From Aphrophora alni (Eukaryota > Arthropoda > Insecta > Hemiptera > Aphrophoridae): 64,000 nt of DNA. Where the stretch lies: contig OY740768.1 of assembly GCA_963513935.1 (NCBI GenBank), forward strand, positions 19,963,177-20,027,176, read 5' to 3'. Of this stretch, positions 47,962 to 60,437 are shown in pieces. Under the pieces are notes generated by a model that saw only the letters and a program-made list of their open reading frames with translations, ran no database searches and had not been told where the DNA came from. Within the stretch, counting starts at the first letter, position 1. Every line of letters begins with the position of its first letter. The position numbers were made by a program, and so were the translations under genes.

Positions 47962-49193
47962 TTAAAATACACAATCTTATTTTCGAAGAGCATTGTTTTC
48001 CCGTAGGCTACAGTAATTTCTCTTCTAAATTCAGGTAAAGCTGAAGTTAACATTATTTTTTTATTCATTTATTCTCTATGTACATTATCAGAAAACATGT
48101 AAGTAACATAATTATTATAATTGACATAATTATAATAACATTAAATAATAACAGATACTACATACAAACTAAATTACAATTTACAGAAAAATAATTAGAA
48201 ATAGAACTTAAACACTTGTAACTAACAAATAAAAACAAAAATTATAAACTTTCCCACTTTTTGAAAAACTGCAATGGCTTTTAACTTTCGTTTTTGCACT
48301 CCAGATTTATACTTGAAATTACTCGTAGACATAATGTAATAATAAACAACTATTAAAACAATTACACAAGTAAACTGTTATACAATATGGTCCATGGAAG
48401 CACACTAACTAATACTAGGCCTACTTGTACAATGGACAAGGCCTAGACAATAGCCACTGAAGTAAGTATATCCGCAAGGGCTGTCTGATGTTAAAGGGGC
48501 TGGGGAATACTAAAAATACAACCTTACGTTATTGACCTTGGACGGCAGAGGAGCGGGTGCACTGTTCTCACTCTGACAGCTCAGCCTGTCACCACGTCAG
48601 TTTATCACGTATGTAGTTTTAGAAACGTACTGTAGAGCATATGCATCATATATTCAGAGAGCTATTGTCACATTTCTATTACTCTGATGTACTGTTTAAT
48701 TGGTAAGCTACTATTTAAAAATACCTATTTTTTGTTTGTTTCTCATTATTAAATTTTTTTCCCTGTGTTTTTTGTTAATCTTAATTTTTCCCTCCTTCAC
48801 GGGTCCCAGACCATTCCGCCCCATTGCCATGGTAACGGTAGCACCCGTCATGTGGGGGCTCTGGTTTGCATTAGTTAACATTTAGTTCTCATATATAAAG
48901 TTAATGTTCATATCAAATTTGTATTTTGTAAGTAACCACTTATTTCATTTCGTAGCTAAGTACAGAAGTTTGTTATGTTTGAATTGTAATTGTAATCATA
49001 ATAATAACAATAATAATAATATTGTCAATAATATAATTCACCCTAAGCTATCTACTGTATAACTTGCTTAATTAGGCATTTTCATTGAAACGGAAAAGTA
49101 AACTATATTATTTTCTTCGGACCTTACAAATATTAGTTTATTATTTTTATATCTAGAAATTCTTAAATATTTTTGTTTGAATCTATGTTTTAG

Positions 49194-49383
49194 CGTGGAC
49201 TCAACATAGCTGCTGTTTGTAAGGATTTTAATGAAAAAACTAAAGATATTAAACCAGGAGTACCAATTCCTACTCGTATTTATGTTAATCCTGACCGAAG
49301 TTATCATATAGTCACTCACCAACCACCTATAACTTTTTTTTTGAAACAAGCAGCTGGAATTCAGCGTGCAGCAATGGATTCAG
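49194..49383 (+). CDS. mRpL11: mitochondrial ribosomal protein L11, exon 2
   Basis: Acceptor TTTTAG ends at 49193. The exon reads RGLNIAAVCKDFNEKTKDIK, PGVPIPTRIYVNPDRSYHIV, THQPPITFFLKQAAGI and on to MDS plus one base before donor GTATTAAA (phase 1). This matches the uL11 pattern of IN-x-FCK-x-FN followed by P-x-x-I-x-V-x-PDR-x-F/Y and the P-x-x-S/T-x-FLK-x-AAG motif at the end of the N-terminal domain. Confidence 0.96.
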
Positions 49384-49629
49384 GTATTAAAATATTCCTT
49401 ACAACATTATTCATTTTAAGAACTGTATCCTTTACCTTCTCTCCAAAATTATTGTAAAACAAAATTTAATAATGTAGTGCCTTGCATTATTATTGTAAAA
49501 AAAACAATATTACAAAAACTAATCTCTATTGATAATGTCAATCTCTATTTCAGCAATTTAAAAAAAGTATTGATTATATTCTTAAATTGACCAATATAAA
49601 GTGTTTGTGTTGACATGAATAGTCTTTAA

Positions 49630-50343
49630 CACGTTAGCTGCCATATCGGTCCAAGCGGACCGAAACTAAGGTGAATGTACATGCAGCGTTTCGGCATGAT
49701 CGGACCGATAAAGTCACTGACGTAATGTTTTGTTTTGTGGCTCACAGTTCGATAGTGCAGCAACCTATCTGCCAATTTTGGTATTCTCTGGATTGGGTAA
49801 AGAGGTGTGTTAGACGTAGTACATTTAATACTTTAATAACCGTTACCATGGTTACTCAATATAATAATAAAGTTGGTGGATATTTTCACTTTTTTGTCGG
49901 CACGATCGGACCGATTAAAAATTTTACAAAAACATTTTGGTTTAGTAATGAATAATTCATACAGAATACAGTTGTAAAATGAAAATATGTATTTATAAAA
50001 TAGGTATTACACAAATAAAATAGTGAGCATAGCCAACATAAAGAAATAAAATAGCCTGTTTAGATTTTATTTTTTATTTATTTATTTTTTTTTTTTTTGC
50101 ACGAAAGTTGTCTCGGTCCGACCGGACCTAAACGTTACACTAAGATTAAAATTAAAGCCGAAAAATTGCATTTCGGTCCGATTGGTCTCGAAACTATATA
50201 TGCATAAATGTAAATAAAATTAGTAAATACTATTGCCTTATATTATTTTACATAGGTAGATGCAAAAATAATAATGGAAAAATAATTTGGTAATCGTGGC
50301 ACTCCAGGCAAGAGTATCGTATTAGGCCTCGGCAGCTAACGTG
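49630..50343. mobile_element. piggyBac-type MITE with internal palindromic motifs
   Basis: Perfect 13-bp ends CACGTTAGCTGCC / GGCAGCTAACGTG are flanked by TTAA (49626-49629, 50344-50347). The element is 714 bp and has no transposase. The motif CGGTCCGA or its reverse complement, often in the palindromic form CGGTCC(N)GGACCG, recurs near both ends (about 49646-49662, 49700-49710, 49901-49915, 50113-50127, 50174-50184), as expected for sub-terminal transposase sites. The 94-codon frame inside (49671-49955) runs through these motifs and is not a gene. Confidence 0.88.
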
Positions 50344-50448
50344 TTAAATTTGGTCTAGTATAGGGAGGGTCTCTACAAGCACACATGAGCTCACACAGTG
50401 ATTGGGCAGTGTAACTTTGTTTTGTAAAGAAATGTAACATTGAAATTG

Positions 50449-50735
50449 TTAAGGTAAATAATAACTCACATAAATTTCACAATTCAACAAAATATTGTGA
50501 CAGCTGTTTCACAATTAATCTTCATGGCAATTGAGATCTGTTGATTTCTAAAATTTCTGGATAATCTAATTTTCTACTTTTTTGCATTCCAAATTTTCTT
50601 ATATAGATATTGGTACTTAAGTTGGGTTTTATAAATTTTATGTCTTAGTTGTCTGAAGATGCTTAATTGTGAAACAGTTGTCACAATATATTTTTGAATT
50701 GTGAAATTTATATGTGAGTTATTATTTACCTTAAT
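50449..50735. repeat. fold-back element with arms of about 80 bp
   Basis: The left arm (50449-50530) and the right arm (50655-50735) are inverted copies: TTAAGGTAAATAATAACTCA, AAATTTCACAATTCAA, ATATTGTGACA, CTGTTTCACAATTAA. A single-stranded copy would fold on itself. Exact ends unknown; no coding content. Confidence 0.85.
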
Positions 50736-52160
50736 ATGGAATTTCACCAAGTACCGACTGTCGTTACATTTAATATGATGAAATTGTTGTCGATTTGTAC
50801 TGAAATAATAGGATATGCACTATTATATAACAGTAATAACCTATAAAATAGCATTTCTAAAATTATAAGCAAATAAGTGTGCAGAGTTGAAGAAAATTTG
50901 TATAGTGCCGAAAAAATTGCAAAGGAAATATGAACAGAAATGTATATCATTTGAAAGAAAAATTCAAAAAGAATAAAAAATGATGAAATTATTATTATAT
51001 TATATGAAATTGATTAATGTCAAATGATGCAGATTGTTTAGAAAGCAAAAGCTGAATATGTCAATGCTAGCATGAATATTTTAAGTACACACCCATCGGA
51101 TATTGACTTGGAATGTAATAGCATTGAAACATGAAAAAATAGAATGTAAAAAATTACAGTATTCTGAAGAGTTTGTACGGAGATAGTAGTGAGCTGATGT
51201 CTATTTGAAATCTGCGTTAAGAATGAGTTTGGTTAAATTTGTATTGATTGTGATCGCTTACAATGTATAAGACATTTGGAACCATTGGGTCTTCCTGTAA
51301 TGATACAAAGATATATTTACGCCATAAATTGTAATGGTTGTGTCTCTATACATATGTTTTAAAGGGTTTGTAGTAATCAAAAATATTTGAGCTCAGTGCT
51401 CACGGTTCATAAACTTTATTTAAAAAAAATAAATAATAATAAAACAAAACATGATTAATACAAGTTCATACATTGTTTAGCTAAACCTATTTACTATTTT
51501 GACCAAAATCTATTAATCCATTGCGATTCCTATCCCAGATAGAAGTTTTTTTTTTTTTTTTTTTTCATTTGAATACATATTCCAAAATTAATATATTACA
51601 ACAAACCGTCATTTTTCAACCTTCCACTATTATTTTTTATCCTTTTAACCAAATTAGATTTGGTCCAAAATCTAATTCCATAGCTTACCTATCTCACATG
51701 GAACTTTAAAACATTTATATCATAAAATCTTATGATAATGTAAGAACTCATTTGTTGAATGGTGATGATTGGCCTTTATCAAACAGATCAGTTACCAGTC
51801 ACTTTTCCGTTGTCAAGGAAGCGAGGAGTCTCAGTGCTTTACAGCTTGTCAACAGACTAATTTTGTACACTATACAATACTGTACAGGTATTATAAATAA
51901 ATATTGAGCTTAACTTGTGAGATAATATTAGATAACAATATTTGATCTTATATCAACTCTAACTCAAGATCTCACAAAAATTACGCGTTTGTTTAATAAA
52001 CATAATTTTTGTCTAAGGAAACAGCTGTCTATTACTTCAACCAAACAGAGACAATGAATACATAATCACAAATCTGAACAGTTATGTGAACTAGTGAAAT
52101 TTAAATATTTTGTAATAGAAACTTAATAAAACGTAAAAGAAAGTTAATAGAAAAAAAGAC

Positions 52161-52163
<3 letters not shown>

Positions 52164-52212
<49 letters not shown>
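52164..52212. repeat. (AT)n microsatellite, about 48 bp
   Basis: Uninterrupted AT dinucleotides, the longest of the four AT/TA runs in the window (others at 14529-14551, 23911-23932, 27349-27375). Confidence 0.95.
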
Positions 52213-52214
<2 letters not shown>

Positions 52215-54529
52215 GAGTAACCTATGATAAATTAACAATGATTTAAAAACATAATAATTTTATATGTTATACTGGATTTGATATTAGTTAACTGTAAGCC
52301 AACACAATTTTAAGGGGGAAAAAAATCAGACTGTGCCTATTCTTGTAAAACTAACACTAAAGAAAGTCTATTTGAGTTGGGGGACTTCTAAATTAACTCT
52401 GAACGAAGCAAGATTGCTAAAAGTATATGCGAGAGAATCTAATATTAATTTACAGAAAAAATGCCGTTGTAAGTGAGAGTTTTGTAAAAGTGAATTTTTG
52501 TGGTTTTGAAAAAATAACGGCTGAATTCCAATTATAAATAGGTCAAATATAGTAAAATTATTAACCCAATTGTAAGAATACAGATTGAAGGTACCTACCT
52601 TATAATCATATTTTGAGGAATCTTCAAGTTTAGTAAAAAAAGTGATTGATGTATTAATGGTTGATCATTGAAATCTAATTAATTTTTGTATAAATTTCTT
52701 GATAATTTGGAGACATTGAACTTAGTAAATTACCCTTATCCTGAAGTAAAGCAAACAATTTTAACTAATTTTTCCCAATTGATTCCATTTAAGTAATATA
52801 TAATTTTTTAAAACATAAATTGAAATTTATAATTTAATTTTAAGTTGTTAAATATAAGAAAGGATGAATTTATAAACTATTAAAAGAAATTTGTAAATAA
52901 ATTCAAGAGACATAATTATATATTAATTAATTATTATCAAACCCGATATCAGTTGTTTTTATTATTGTATGTATTAAAAATAATAAATAGTTTATTTTAC
53001 AATTTCTCTCAGTTTGTGACTTGGTGCACTTTTCCCCAAATTTAATGCTAATTAATATTTTATGTTAGGGTTTAATTGGGCACTTAGCCCTGTTAGTTTA
53101 GATTCTGTATGGATAGAAGACACAGGCTTATCTTGGAAAGTGGTATTACCTAGTAATATACAAAGAGGAAATCACATAAAAAACACTAAATGTTCTGAAA
53201 TATTTCATAAACACTGTTCACTTTCTCAATCAGTAGAGAGTATAAAAAGAAGACTAAATTGTTGTAATGTTGGATGGATCTATGTTAAACCACAAATATG
53301 TAATAAATATATATTTTTAAAAAATCTTTTGGTAGAGGAAAAGGGATGATTTATCTACATTTGCATCACAGAGGAAACCCTTCTTCGATAAACACTATAC
53401 AAAAAATTGTGTATTCTTTCATTGGGAAAATTTAAATATATATAAACATATTAGTACTTTATTTAATTCTTGGTGTTGAAAGAACATTAAGACCTTGTTG
53501 TTTTGGGCACATTTGGGTTAACAGTCTGAGTTATTGAATGTCCAGATCAAAGAACCTAAATAACACATTGTAGGTAAATAAAAACAAAAGTTTTGGGAAT
53601 AGGAACAGATAGTTTGTTGGATCCTTATACTGTGAACAAACAATCACCACTGATACCTGTGTATTAGGTATTACCACAGCTAATAAACTATACAGACCAA
53701 TCACCGAATACATCAAGTAGTTATGCCTATAGTGTCTGGTATAGTTTCAAATTTTGATCACAGGGCAGCATTGGCTGTCATGTTTCTTGTTAGTAGTGAA
53801 TTGGAACAGTGGAGAGATTCCTAGGCAGACTTTCCTACTTCCCTCCTATAATTTAGTTTATTTTTTGCAGTGTGAGTGACAAAAGACAAATAAGTACCAT
53901 TTTCCAATAGATATTACTGTTTCAATAAAATTTATACACACTGAAATTAGAGTATAATTCTTAAACATTTAAGTGGTACGGTAACTTTAATTACATTTAA
54001 AAAATTTTTAAAACTTTTCAATCGAAATTCTGCTTTAAACTTGAGGTTATTCTCTCTCCCTTACTGTTTTATGAGTTATGCAAGATAAGCAATTTAAGTT
54101 GCTATACAATACATACATTCCATACACAATACATGTTATTGTGACTTATATACTATTGTTTGTGTTTAAAATCAAAACTCATTGATTGTGATTCTGAAAT
54201 TACAGAAAACGGCAATAGAAAATAAATTTGTTATAATATACTTGAATAAAGGCAATAAATATACTTGCTATAATTTTATGTAGATTTTGAAAATATCAAC
54301 ATAAAATTAAACCTTCCTCCTTGTTTACAAAAAAATAGTTTGATATCTTTTAAAATAGTAAGGGAATTTTTAAACTCTGGTTTTAAGCAAAATTATCCAT
54401 AGAATTACCTACACAAATAAAAGATAACAGGAACTTTTAATTTTTATCTCAACTAACCTTGTTTTGTTCAAACGAAGATAATATTTTTTAATATATAAGG
54501 AATTTGAGTACGATGAGGGACAGACAATT

Positions 54530-54828
54530 TTTATGCAATACAACTACACAATTTATATTTATACAAACAAATCAAAATTATTATACAACACAACTACTCA
54601 ATTTGTAATTACTCAAATTTTTGTGCAACACATCACCTACCCAATTTGTAATTACACACAAACGTAATCAAATTATTATACAACACAACAACTACACAAT
54701 TTATAATTACTAAAACAATCTAATTTTTATGTAACACAACAACTACACAAGTACAATATTTGTAATTCCACAAAGATAACATTCCTATACAACACAAACA
54801 ATTATGCAATTTGTAATTGTAACATTCT
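54530..54828 (+). repeat. degenerate minisatellite, about six units of 50-57 bp
   Basis: The words ATACAACACAAC and CAATTTGTAATTAC recur about every 50-57 bp with many substitutions. It abuts the young minisatellite at 54829, so two unrelated tandem arrays lie head to tail. Confidence 0.7.
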
Positions 54829-57800
54829 TGTGGAGTGTGACTTTACTATATGTTATTTATCTGCCTTTGTGGAGTGTGACTTTACTAAGACTAGTATATG
54901 TTATTTATCTGCCTTTGTGGAGTGTGACTTTACTATATGTTATTTATCTGCCTTTGTGGAGTGTGACTTTACTAAGACTAGTATATGTTATTTATCTGCC
55001 TTTGTGGAGTGTGACTTTACTATATGTTATTTATCTGCCTTTGTGGAGTGTGACTTTACTATATGTTATTTATCTGCCTTTGTGGAGTGTGACTTTACTA
55101 AGACTAGTATATGTTATTTATCTGCCTTTGTGGAGTGTGACTTTACTATATGTTATTTATCTGCCTTTGTGGAGTGTGACTTTACTAAGACTAGTATATG
55201 TTATTTATCTGCCTTTGTGGAGTGTGACTTTACTATATGTTATTTATCTGCCTTTGTGGAGTGTGACTTTACTATATGTTATTTATCTGCCTTTGTGGAG
55301 TGTGACTTTACTATATGTTATTTATCTGCCTTTGTGGAGTGTGACTTTACTATATGTTATTTATCTGCCTTTGTGGAGTGTGACTTTACTATATGTTATT
55401 TATCTGCCTTTGTGGAGTGTGACTTTACTATATGTTATTTATCTGCCTTTGTGGAGTGTGACTTTACTAAGACTAGTATATGTTATTTATCTGCCTTTGT
55501 GGAGTGTGACTTTACTATATGTTATTTATCTGCCTTTGTGGAGTGTGACTTTACTAAGACTAGTATATGTTATTTATCTGCCTTTGTGGAGTGTGACTTT
55601 ACTATATGTTATTTATCTGCCTTTGTGGAGTGTGACTTTACTAAGACTAGTATATGTTATTTATCTGCCTTTGTGGAGTGTGACTTTACTATATGTTATT
55701 TATCTGCCTTTGTGGAGTGTGACTTTACTATATGTTATTTATCTGCCTTTGTGGAGTGTGACTTTACTATATGTTATTTATCTGCCTTTGTGGAGTGTGA
55801 CTTTACTATATGTTATTTATCTGCCTTTGTGGAGTGTGACTTTACTAAGACTAGTATATGTTATTTATCTGCCTTTGTGGAGTGTGACTTTACTATATGT
55901 TATTTATCTGCCTTTGTGGAGTGTGACTTTACTATATGTTATTTATCTGCCTTTGTGGAGTGTGACTTTACTAAGACTAGTATATGTTATTTATCTGCCT
56001 TTGTGGAGTGTGACTACTAAGACTAGTATATGTTATTTATCTGCCTTTGTGGAGTGTGACTTTACTATATGTTATTTATCTGCCTTTGTGGAGTGTGACT
56101 ACTAAGACTAGTATATGTTATTTATCTGCCTTTGTGGAGTGTGACTTTACTAAGACTAGTATATGTTATTTATCTGCCTTTGTGGAGTGTGACTACTAAG
56201 ACTAGTATAATATGTTATTTATCTGCCTTTGTGGAGTGTGACTTTACTAAGACTAGTATATGTTATTTATCTGCCTTTGTGGAGTGTGACTTTACTAAGA
56301 CTAGTATATGTTATTTATCTGCCTTTGTGGAGTGTGACTACTAAGACTAGTATATGTTATTTATCTGCCTTTGTGGAGTGTGACTTTACTAAGACTAGTA
56401 TATGTTATTTATCTGCCTTTGTGGAGTGTGACTTTACTAAGACTAGTATAATATGTTATTTATCTGCCTTTGTGGAGTGTGACTTTACTAAGACTAGTAT
56501 AATATGTTATTTATCTGCCTTTGTGGAGTGTGACTTTACTAAGACTAGTATATGTTATTTATCTGCCTTTGTGGAGTGTGACTTTACTAAGACTAGTATA
56601 TGTTATTTATCTGCCTTTGTGGAGTGTGACTTTACTAAGACTAGTATATGTTATTTATCTGCCTTTGTGGAGTGTGACTACTAAGACTAGTATATGTTAT
56701 TTATCTGCCTTTGTGGAGTGTGACTTTACTAAGACTAGTATATGTTATTTATCTGCCTTTGAGGAGTGTGACTTTACTAAGACTAGTATATGTTATTTAT
56801 CTGCCTTTGTGGAGTGTGACTTTACTAAGACTAGTATATGTTATTTATCTGCCTTTGTGGAGTGTGACTTTACTAAGACTAGTATATGTTATTTATCTGC
56901 CTTTGTGGAGTGTGACTTTACTAAGACTAGTATATGTTATTTATCTGCCTTTGTGGAGTGTGACTACTAAGACTAGTATATGTTATTTATCTGCCTTTGT
57001 GGAGTGTGACTTTACTAAGACTAGTATATGTTATTTATCTGCCTTTGTGGAGTGTGACTTTACTAAGACTAGTATATGTTATTTATCTGCCTTTGTGGAG
57101 TGTGACTTTACTAAGACTAGTATATGTTATTTATCTGCCTTTGTGGAGTGTGACTACTAAGACTAGTATATGTTATTTATCTGCCTTTGTGGAGTGTGAC
57201 TTTACTAAGACTAGTATATGTTATTAATCTGCCTTTGTGGAGTGTGACTTTACTAAGACTAGTATATGTTATTTATCTGCCTTTGTGGAGTGTGACTTTA
57301 CTAAGACTAGTATATGTTATTAATCTGCCTTTGTGGAGTGTGACTTTACTAAGACTAGTATATGTTATTTATCTGCCTTTGTGGAGTGTGACTTTACTAT
57401 ATGTTATTTATCTGCCTTTGTGGAGTGTGACTTTACTATATGTTATTTATCTGCCTTTGTGGAGTGTGACTACTAAGACTAGTATATGTTATTTATCTGC
57501 CTTTGTGGAGTGTGACTTTACTAAGACTAGTATATGTTATTTATCTGCCTTTGTGGAGTGTGACTACTAAGACTAGTATAATATGTTATTTATCTGCCTT
57601 TGTGGAGTGTGACTTTACTAAGACTAGTATATGTTATTTATCTGCCTTTGTGGAGTGTGACTTTACTAAGACTAGTATATGTTATTTATCTGCCTTTGTG
57701 GAGTGTGACTACTAAGACTAGTATATGTTATTTATCTGCCTTTGTGGAGTGTGACTTTACTAAGACTAGTATATGTTATTTATCTGCCTTTGTGGAGTGT

Positions 57801-59759
57801 GACTTTACTAAGACTAGTATAATATGTTATTTATCTGCCTTTGTGGAGTGTGACTTTACTAAGACTAGTATAATATGTTATTTATCTGCCTTTGTGGAGT
57901 GTGACTTTACTAAGACTAGTATAATATGTTATTTATCTGCCTTTGTGGAGTGTGACTTTACTAAGACTAGTATATGTTATTTATCTGCCTTTGTGGAGTG
58001 TGACTTTACTAAGACTAGTATATGTTATTTATCTGCCTTTGTGGAGTGTGACTACTAAGACTAGTATATGTTATTTATCTGCCTTTGTGGAGTGTGACTT
58101 TACTAAGACTAGTATATGTTATTTATCTGCCTTTGAGGAGTGTGACTTTACTAAGACTAGTATATGTTATTTATCTGCCTTTGTGGAGTGTGACTTTACT
58201 AAGACTAGTATATGTTATTTATCTGCCTTTGTGGAGTGTGACTACTAAGACTAGTATATGTTATTTATCTGCCTTTGTGGAGTGTGACTTTACTAAGACT
58301 AGTATATGTTATTTATCTGCCTTTGTGGAGTGTGACTTTACTAAGACTAGTATATGTTATTTATCTGCCTTTGTGGAGTGTGACTTTACTAAGACTAGTA
58401 TATGTTATTTATCTGCCTTTGTGGAGTGTGACTACTAAGACTAGTATATGTTATTTATCTGCCTTTGTGGAGTGTGACTTTACTAAGACTAGTATATGTT
58501 ATTAATCTGCCTTTGTGGAGTGTGACTTTACTAAGACTAGTATATGTTATTTATCTGCCTTTGTGGAGTGTGACTTTACTAAGACTAGTATATGTTATTT
58601 ATCTGCCTTTGTGGAGTGTGACTACTAAGACTAGTATATGTTATTTATCTGCCTTTGTGGAGTGTGACTACTAAGACTATTATATTATGTTATTTTTCTG
58701 CCTTTGTGGAGTGTGACTTTACTAAGACTAGTATACGGTATGTTATTTATCTGCCTTTGTGGAGTGTGACTACTAAGACTAGTATATGTTATTTATCTGC
58801 CTTTGTGGAGTGTGACTTTACTAAGACTAGTATATGTTATTTATCTGCCTTTGTGGAGTGTGACTACTAAGACTAGTATATGTTATTTATCTGCCTTTGT
58901 GGAGTGTGACTTTACTAAGACTAGTATATGTTATTTATCTGCCTTTGTGGAGTGTGACTACTAAGACTATTATATTATGTTATTTTTCTGCCTTTGTGGA
59001 GTGTGACTTTACTAAGACTAGTATACGGTATGTTATTTATCTGCCTTTGTGGAGTGTGACTACTAAGATTAGTATATGTTATTTATCTGCCTTTGTGGAG
59101 TGTGACTTTACTAAGACTAGTATATGTTATTTATCTGCCTTTGTGGAGTGTGACTACTAAGACTAGTATATGTTATTTATCTGCCTTTGTGGAGTGTGAC
59201 TTTACTAAGACTAGTATATGTTATTTATCTGCCTTTGTGGAGTGTGACTTTACTAAGACTAGTATATGTTATTTATCTGCCTTTGTGGAGTGTGACTACT
59301 AAGACTAGTATATGTTATTTATCTGCCTTTGTGGAGTGTGACTTTACTAAGACTAGTATATGTTATTTATCTGCCTTTGTGGAGTGTGACTTTACTAAGA
59401 CTAGTATATGTTATTTATCTGCCTTTGTGGAGTGTGACTACTAAGACTAGTATATGTTATTTATCTGCCTTTGTGGAGTGTGACTTTACTAAGACTAGTA
59501 TATGTTATTTATCTGCCTTTGTGGAGTGTGACTTTACTAAGACTAGTATATGTTATTTATCGGCCTTTGTGGAGTGTGACTACTAAGACTAGTATATGTT
59601 ATTTATCTGCCTTTGTGGAGTGTGACTTTACTAAGACTAGTATATGTTATTTATCTGCCTTTGTGGAGTGTGACTTTACTAAGACTAGTATATGTTATTT
59701 ATCTGCCTTTGTGGAGTGTGACTACTAAGACTAGTATATGTTATTTATCTGCCTTTGTG
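54829..59759 (+). repeat. 4.9-kb minisatellite with 39/46/48/51-bp units
   Basis: More than a hundred near-identical units contain TGTTATTTATCTGCC and TTTGTGGAGTGTGAC. The 48-bp form continues TTTACTAAGACTAGTATA. The 39-bp form lacks the 9 bp AAGACTAGT or an equivalent. The 46-bp form lacks 2 bp (GACTAC for GACTTTAC). The 51-bp form has an extra ATA. The first 1.2 kb is 39s and 48s only; from about 56010 on, 46-bp units recur every three or four units (142- and 190-bp periods). Unit lengths divisible by three and the lack of stops make the first part open in two frames (433 and 396 codons); this is not evidence of a gene. It lies wholly in mRpL11 intron 2. Confidence 0.97.
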
Positions 59760-59981
59760 TCTCGGCTAATAAAACCAACTTAGAATTTTTACTACCTCGC
59801 AAATATGTAATATAGAGAAAGTTTTTTGATGGGTAAAAAAAAGTAATAAATTTATTTACCCATACCTTTGGTCCTCATGGACTTTATGAATGTTGCTATT
59901 GCTGTTTCAGCTCTAATGAGTGGGTATTTTTTTATAAATTTAGTATGAATTATGAACATATGTTTTGCCAAAACATGTAAT

Positions 59982-60310
59982 TTAATGATTTTTTAATTAT
60001 TTGATTTTTCCGTTATACGTTTATACTAGCAAGTATTGAATATAAAATAATATTTCAAGTGAAAAATATACAACCTAGACCGGGAATCGAACCCAGGACC
60101 TTTGGCTTTACGCACCAATGCTTTACCAACTAAGCTATCCTAGTCGCTTCCCAGCACAGGTCGTAGACTTCTCACTTGACTTTACGTTTAATTGCTGCAA
60201 TTTTGAGTTTCCAAATTAATTACCTCGCGTATGTGACATTTATTTTATATTCAATACTTGCTAGTAAAAACGTATAAGTGGAAAAATCAAATAATTTAAA
60301 AAATCAATAA
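59982..60310. repeat. tRNA-headed repeat with 70-bp terminal inverted repeats, copy 1
   Basis: The left arm (59982-60049) and right arm (60241-60310) are inverted copies (GATTTTTTAATTATTTGATT, ACTAGCAAGTATTGAATATA). Between them is a tRNA-like segment (60071-60144, minus) followed by TCACTTGACTTTACGTTTAA, which also follows the tRNA-like segment of copy 2 (63749 onward). The mixture of a SINE-like head and terminal inverted repeats is unusual; a SINE inserted in a MITE is one explanation. Confidence 0.8.
60071..60144 (-). other. tRNA-like segment (SINE head), not a functional tRNA
   Basis: The minus strand has an A box (TAGCTTAGTTGGTAAAGC), a B box (GGTTCGATTCC), a good T stem (CTGGG/CCCGG) and an anticodon stem TTGGT/GCCAA around the loop GCGTAAA. 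The acceptor stem has a mismatch and base 33 is C, not U. The anticodon position would read GTA (tyrosine). Together with the near-identical copy at 63777-63850 in the same repeat, this indicates a tRNA-derived repeat. Confidence 0.75.
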
Positions 60311-60349
60311 ATACATGCGTAAGGGCTGAGAAATGAGTAAAAATTAATT

Positions 60350-60437
60350 TAGTAGTCACACTCCACAAAGGCAGATAAATAACATATACTAGTCTTAGTA
60401 AAGTCACACTCCACAAAGGCAGATAAATAACATATAC
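60350..60437 (-). repeat. two minisatellite units in inverted orientation
   Basis: Read on the minus strand this is one 48-bp unit plus most of a second, joined as in the main array, ending in the 46-bp-type GACTACTA. It is 590 bp beyond the end of the + oriented array and 75 bp before mRpL11 exon 3. Confidence 0.97.

Larger units (their letters stand above)
41936..49193 (+). other. mRpL11 intron 1
   Basis: A 7.3-kb intron dense in DNA transposons: an inverted-repeat complex (42229-44286) containing a fold-back element and a Merlin element, a decayed piggyBac transposase (45245-46337), a tandem duplication (46770-47172) and a piggyBac-type element (47175-47961). The stretch 47970-49190 holds nothing recognised; 48480-48860 is richer in G+C, unidentified. 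Confidence 0.85.

Noticed and set aside
49671..49955. 94-codon frame inside the piggyBac-type MITE
   Set aside because: It runs across the repeated CGGTCC palindromes and matches nothing known; non-coding element.
54804..56105. Two long overlapping + frames (433 and 396 codons) as repeat-protein genes
   Set aside because: They are products of a minisatellite whose unit lengths (39 and 48 bp) are multiples of three and contain no stops. Two frames are open at once, the frames break down later in the same array, and the array lies inside an mRpL11 intron.
54829..59759. CRISPR array
   Set aside because: Units are joined directly without variable spacers, the organism is an animal, and no cas-like gene is present.
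60071..60144. Functional tRNA-Tyr (GTA) gene
   Set aside because: The acceptor stem is mismatched, base 33 is C, and a near-copy lies within the same longer repeat at 63777. A tRNA-derived repeat explains it better.
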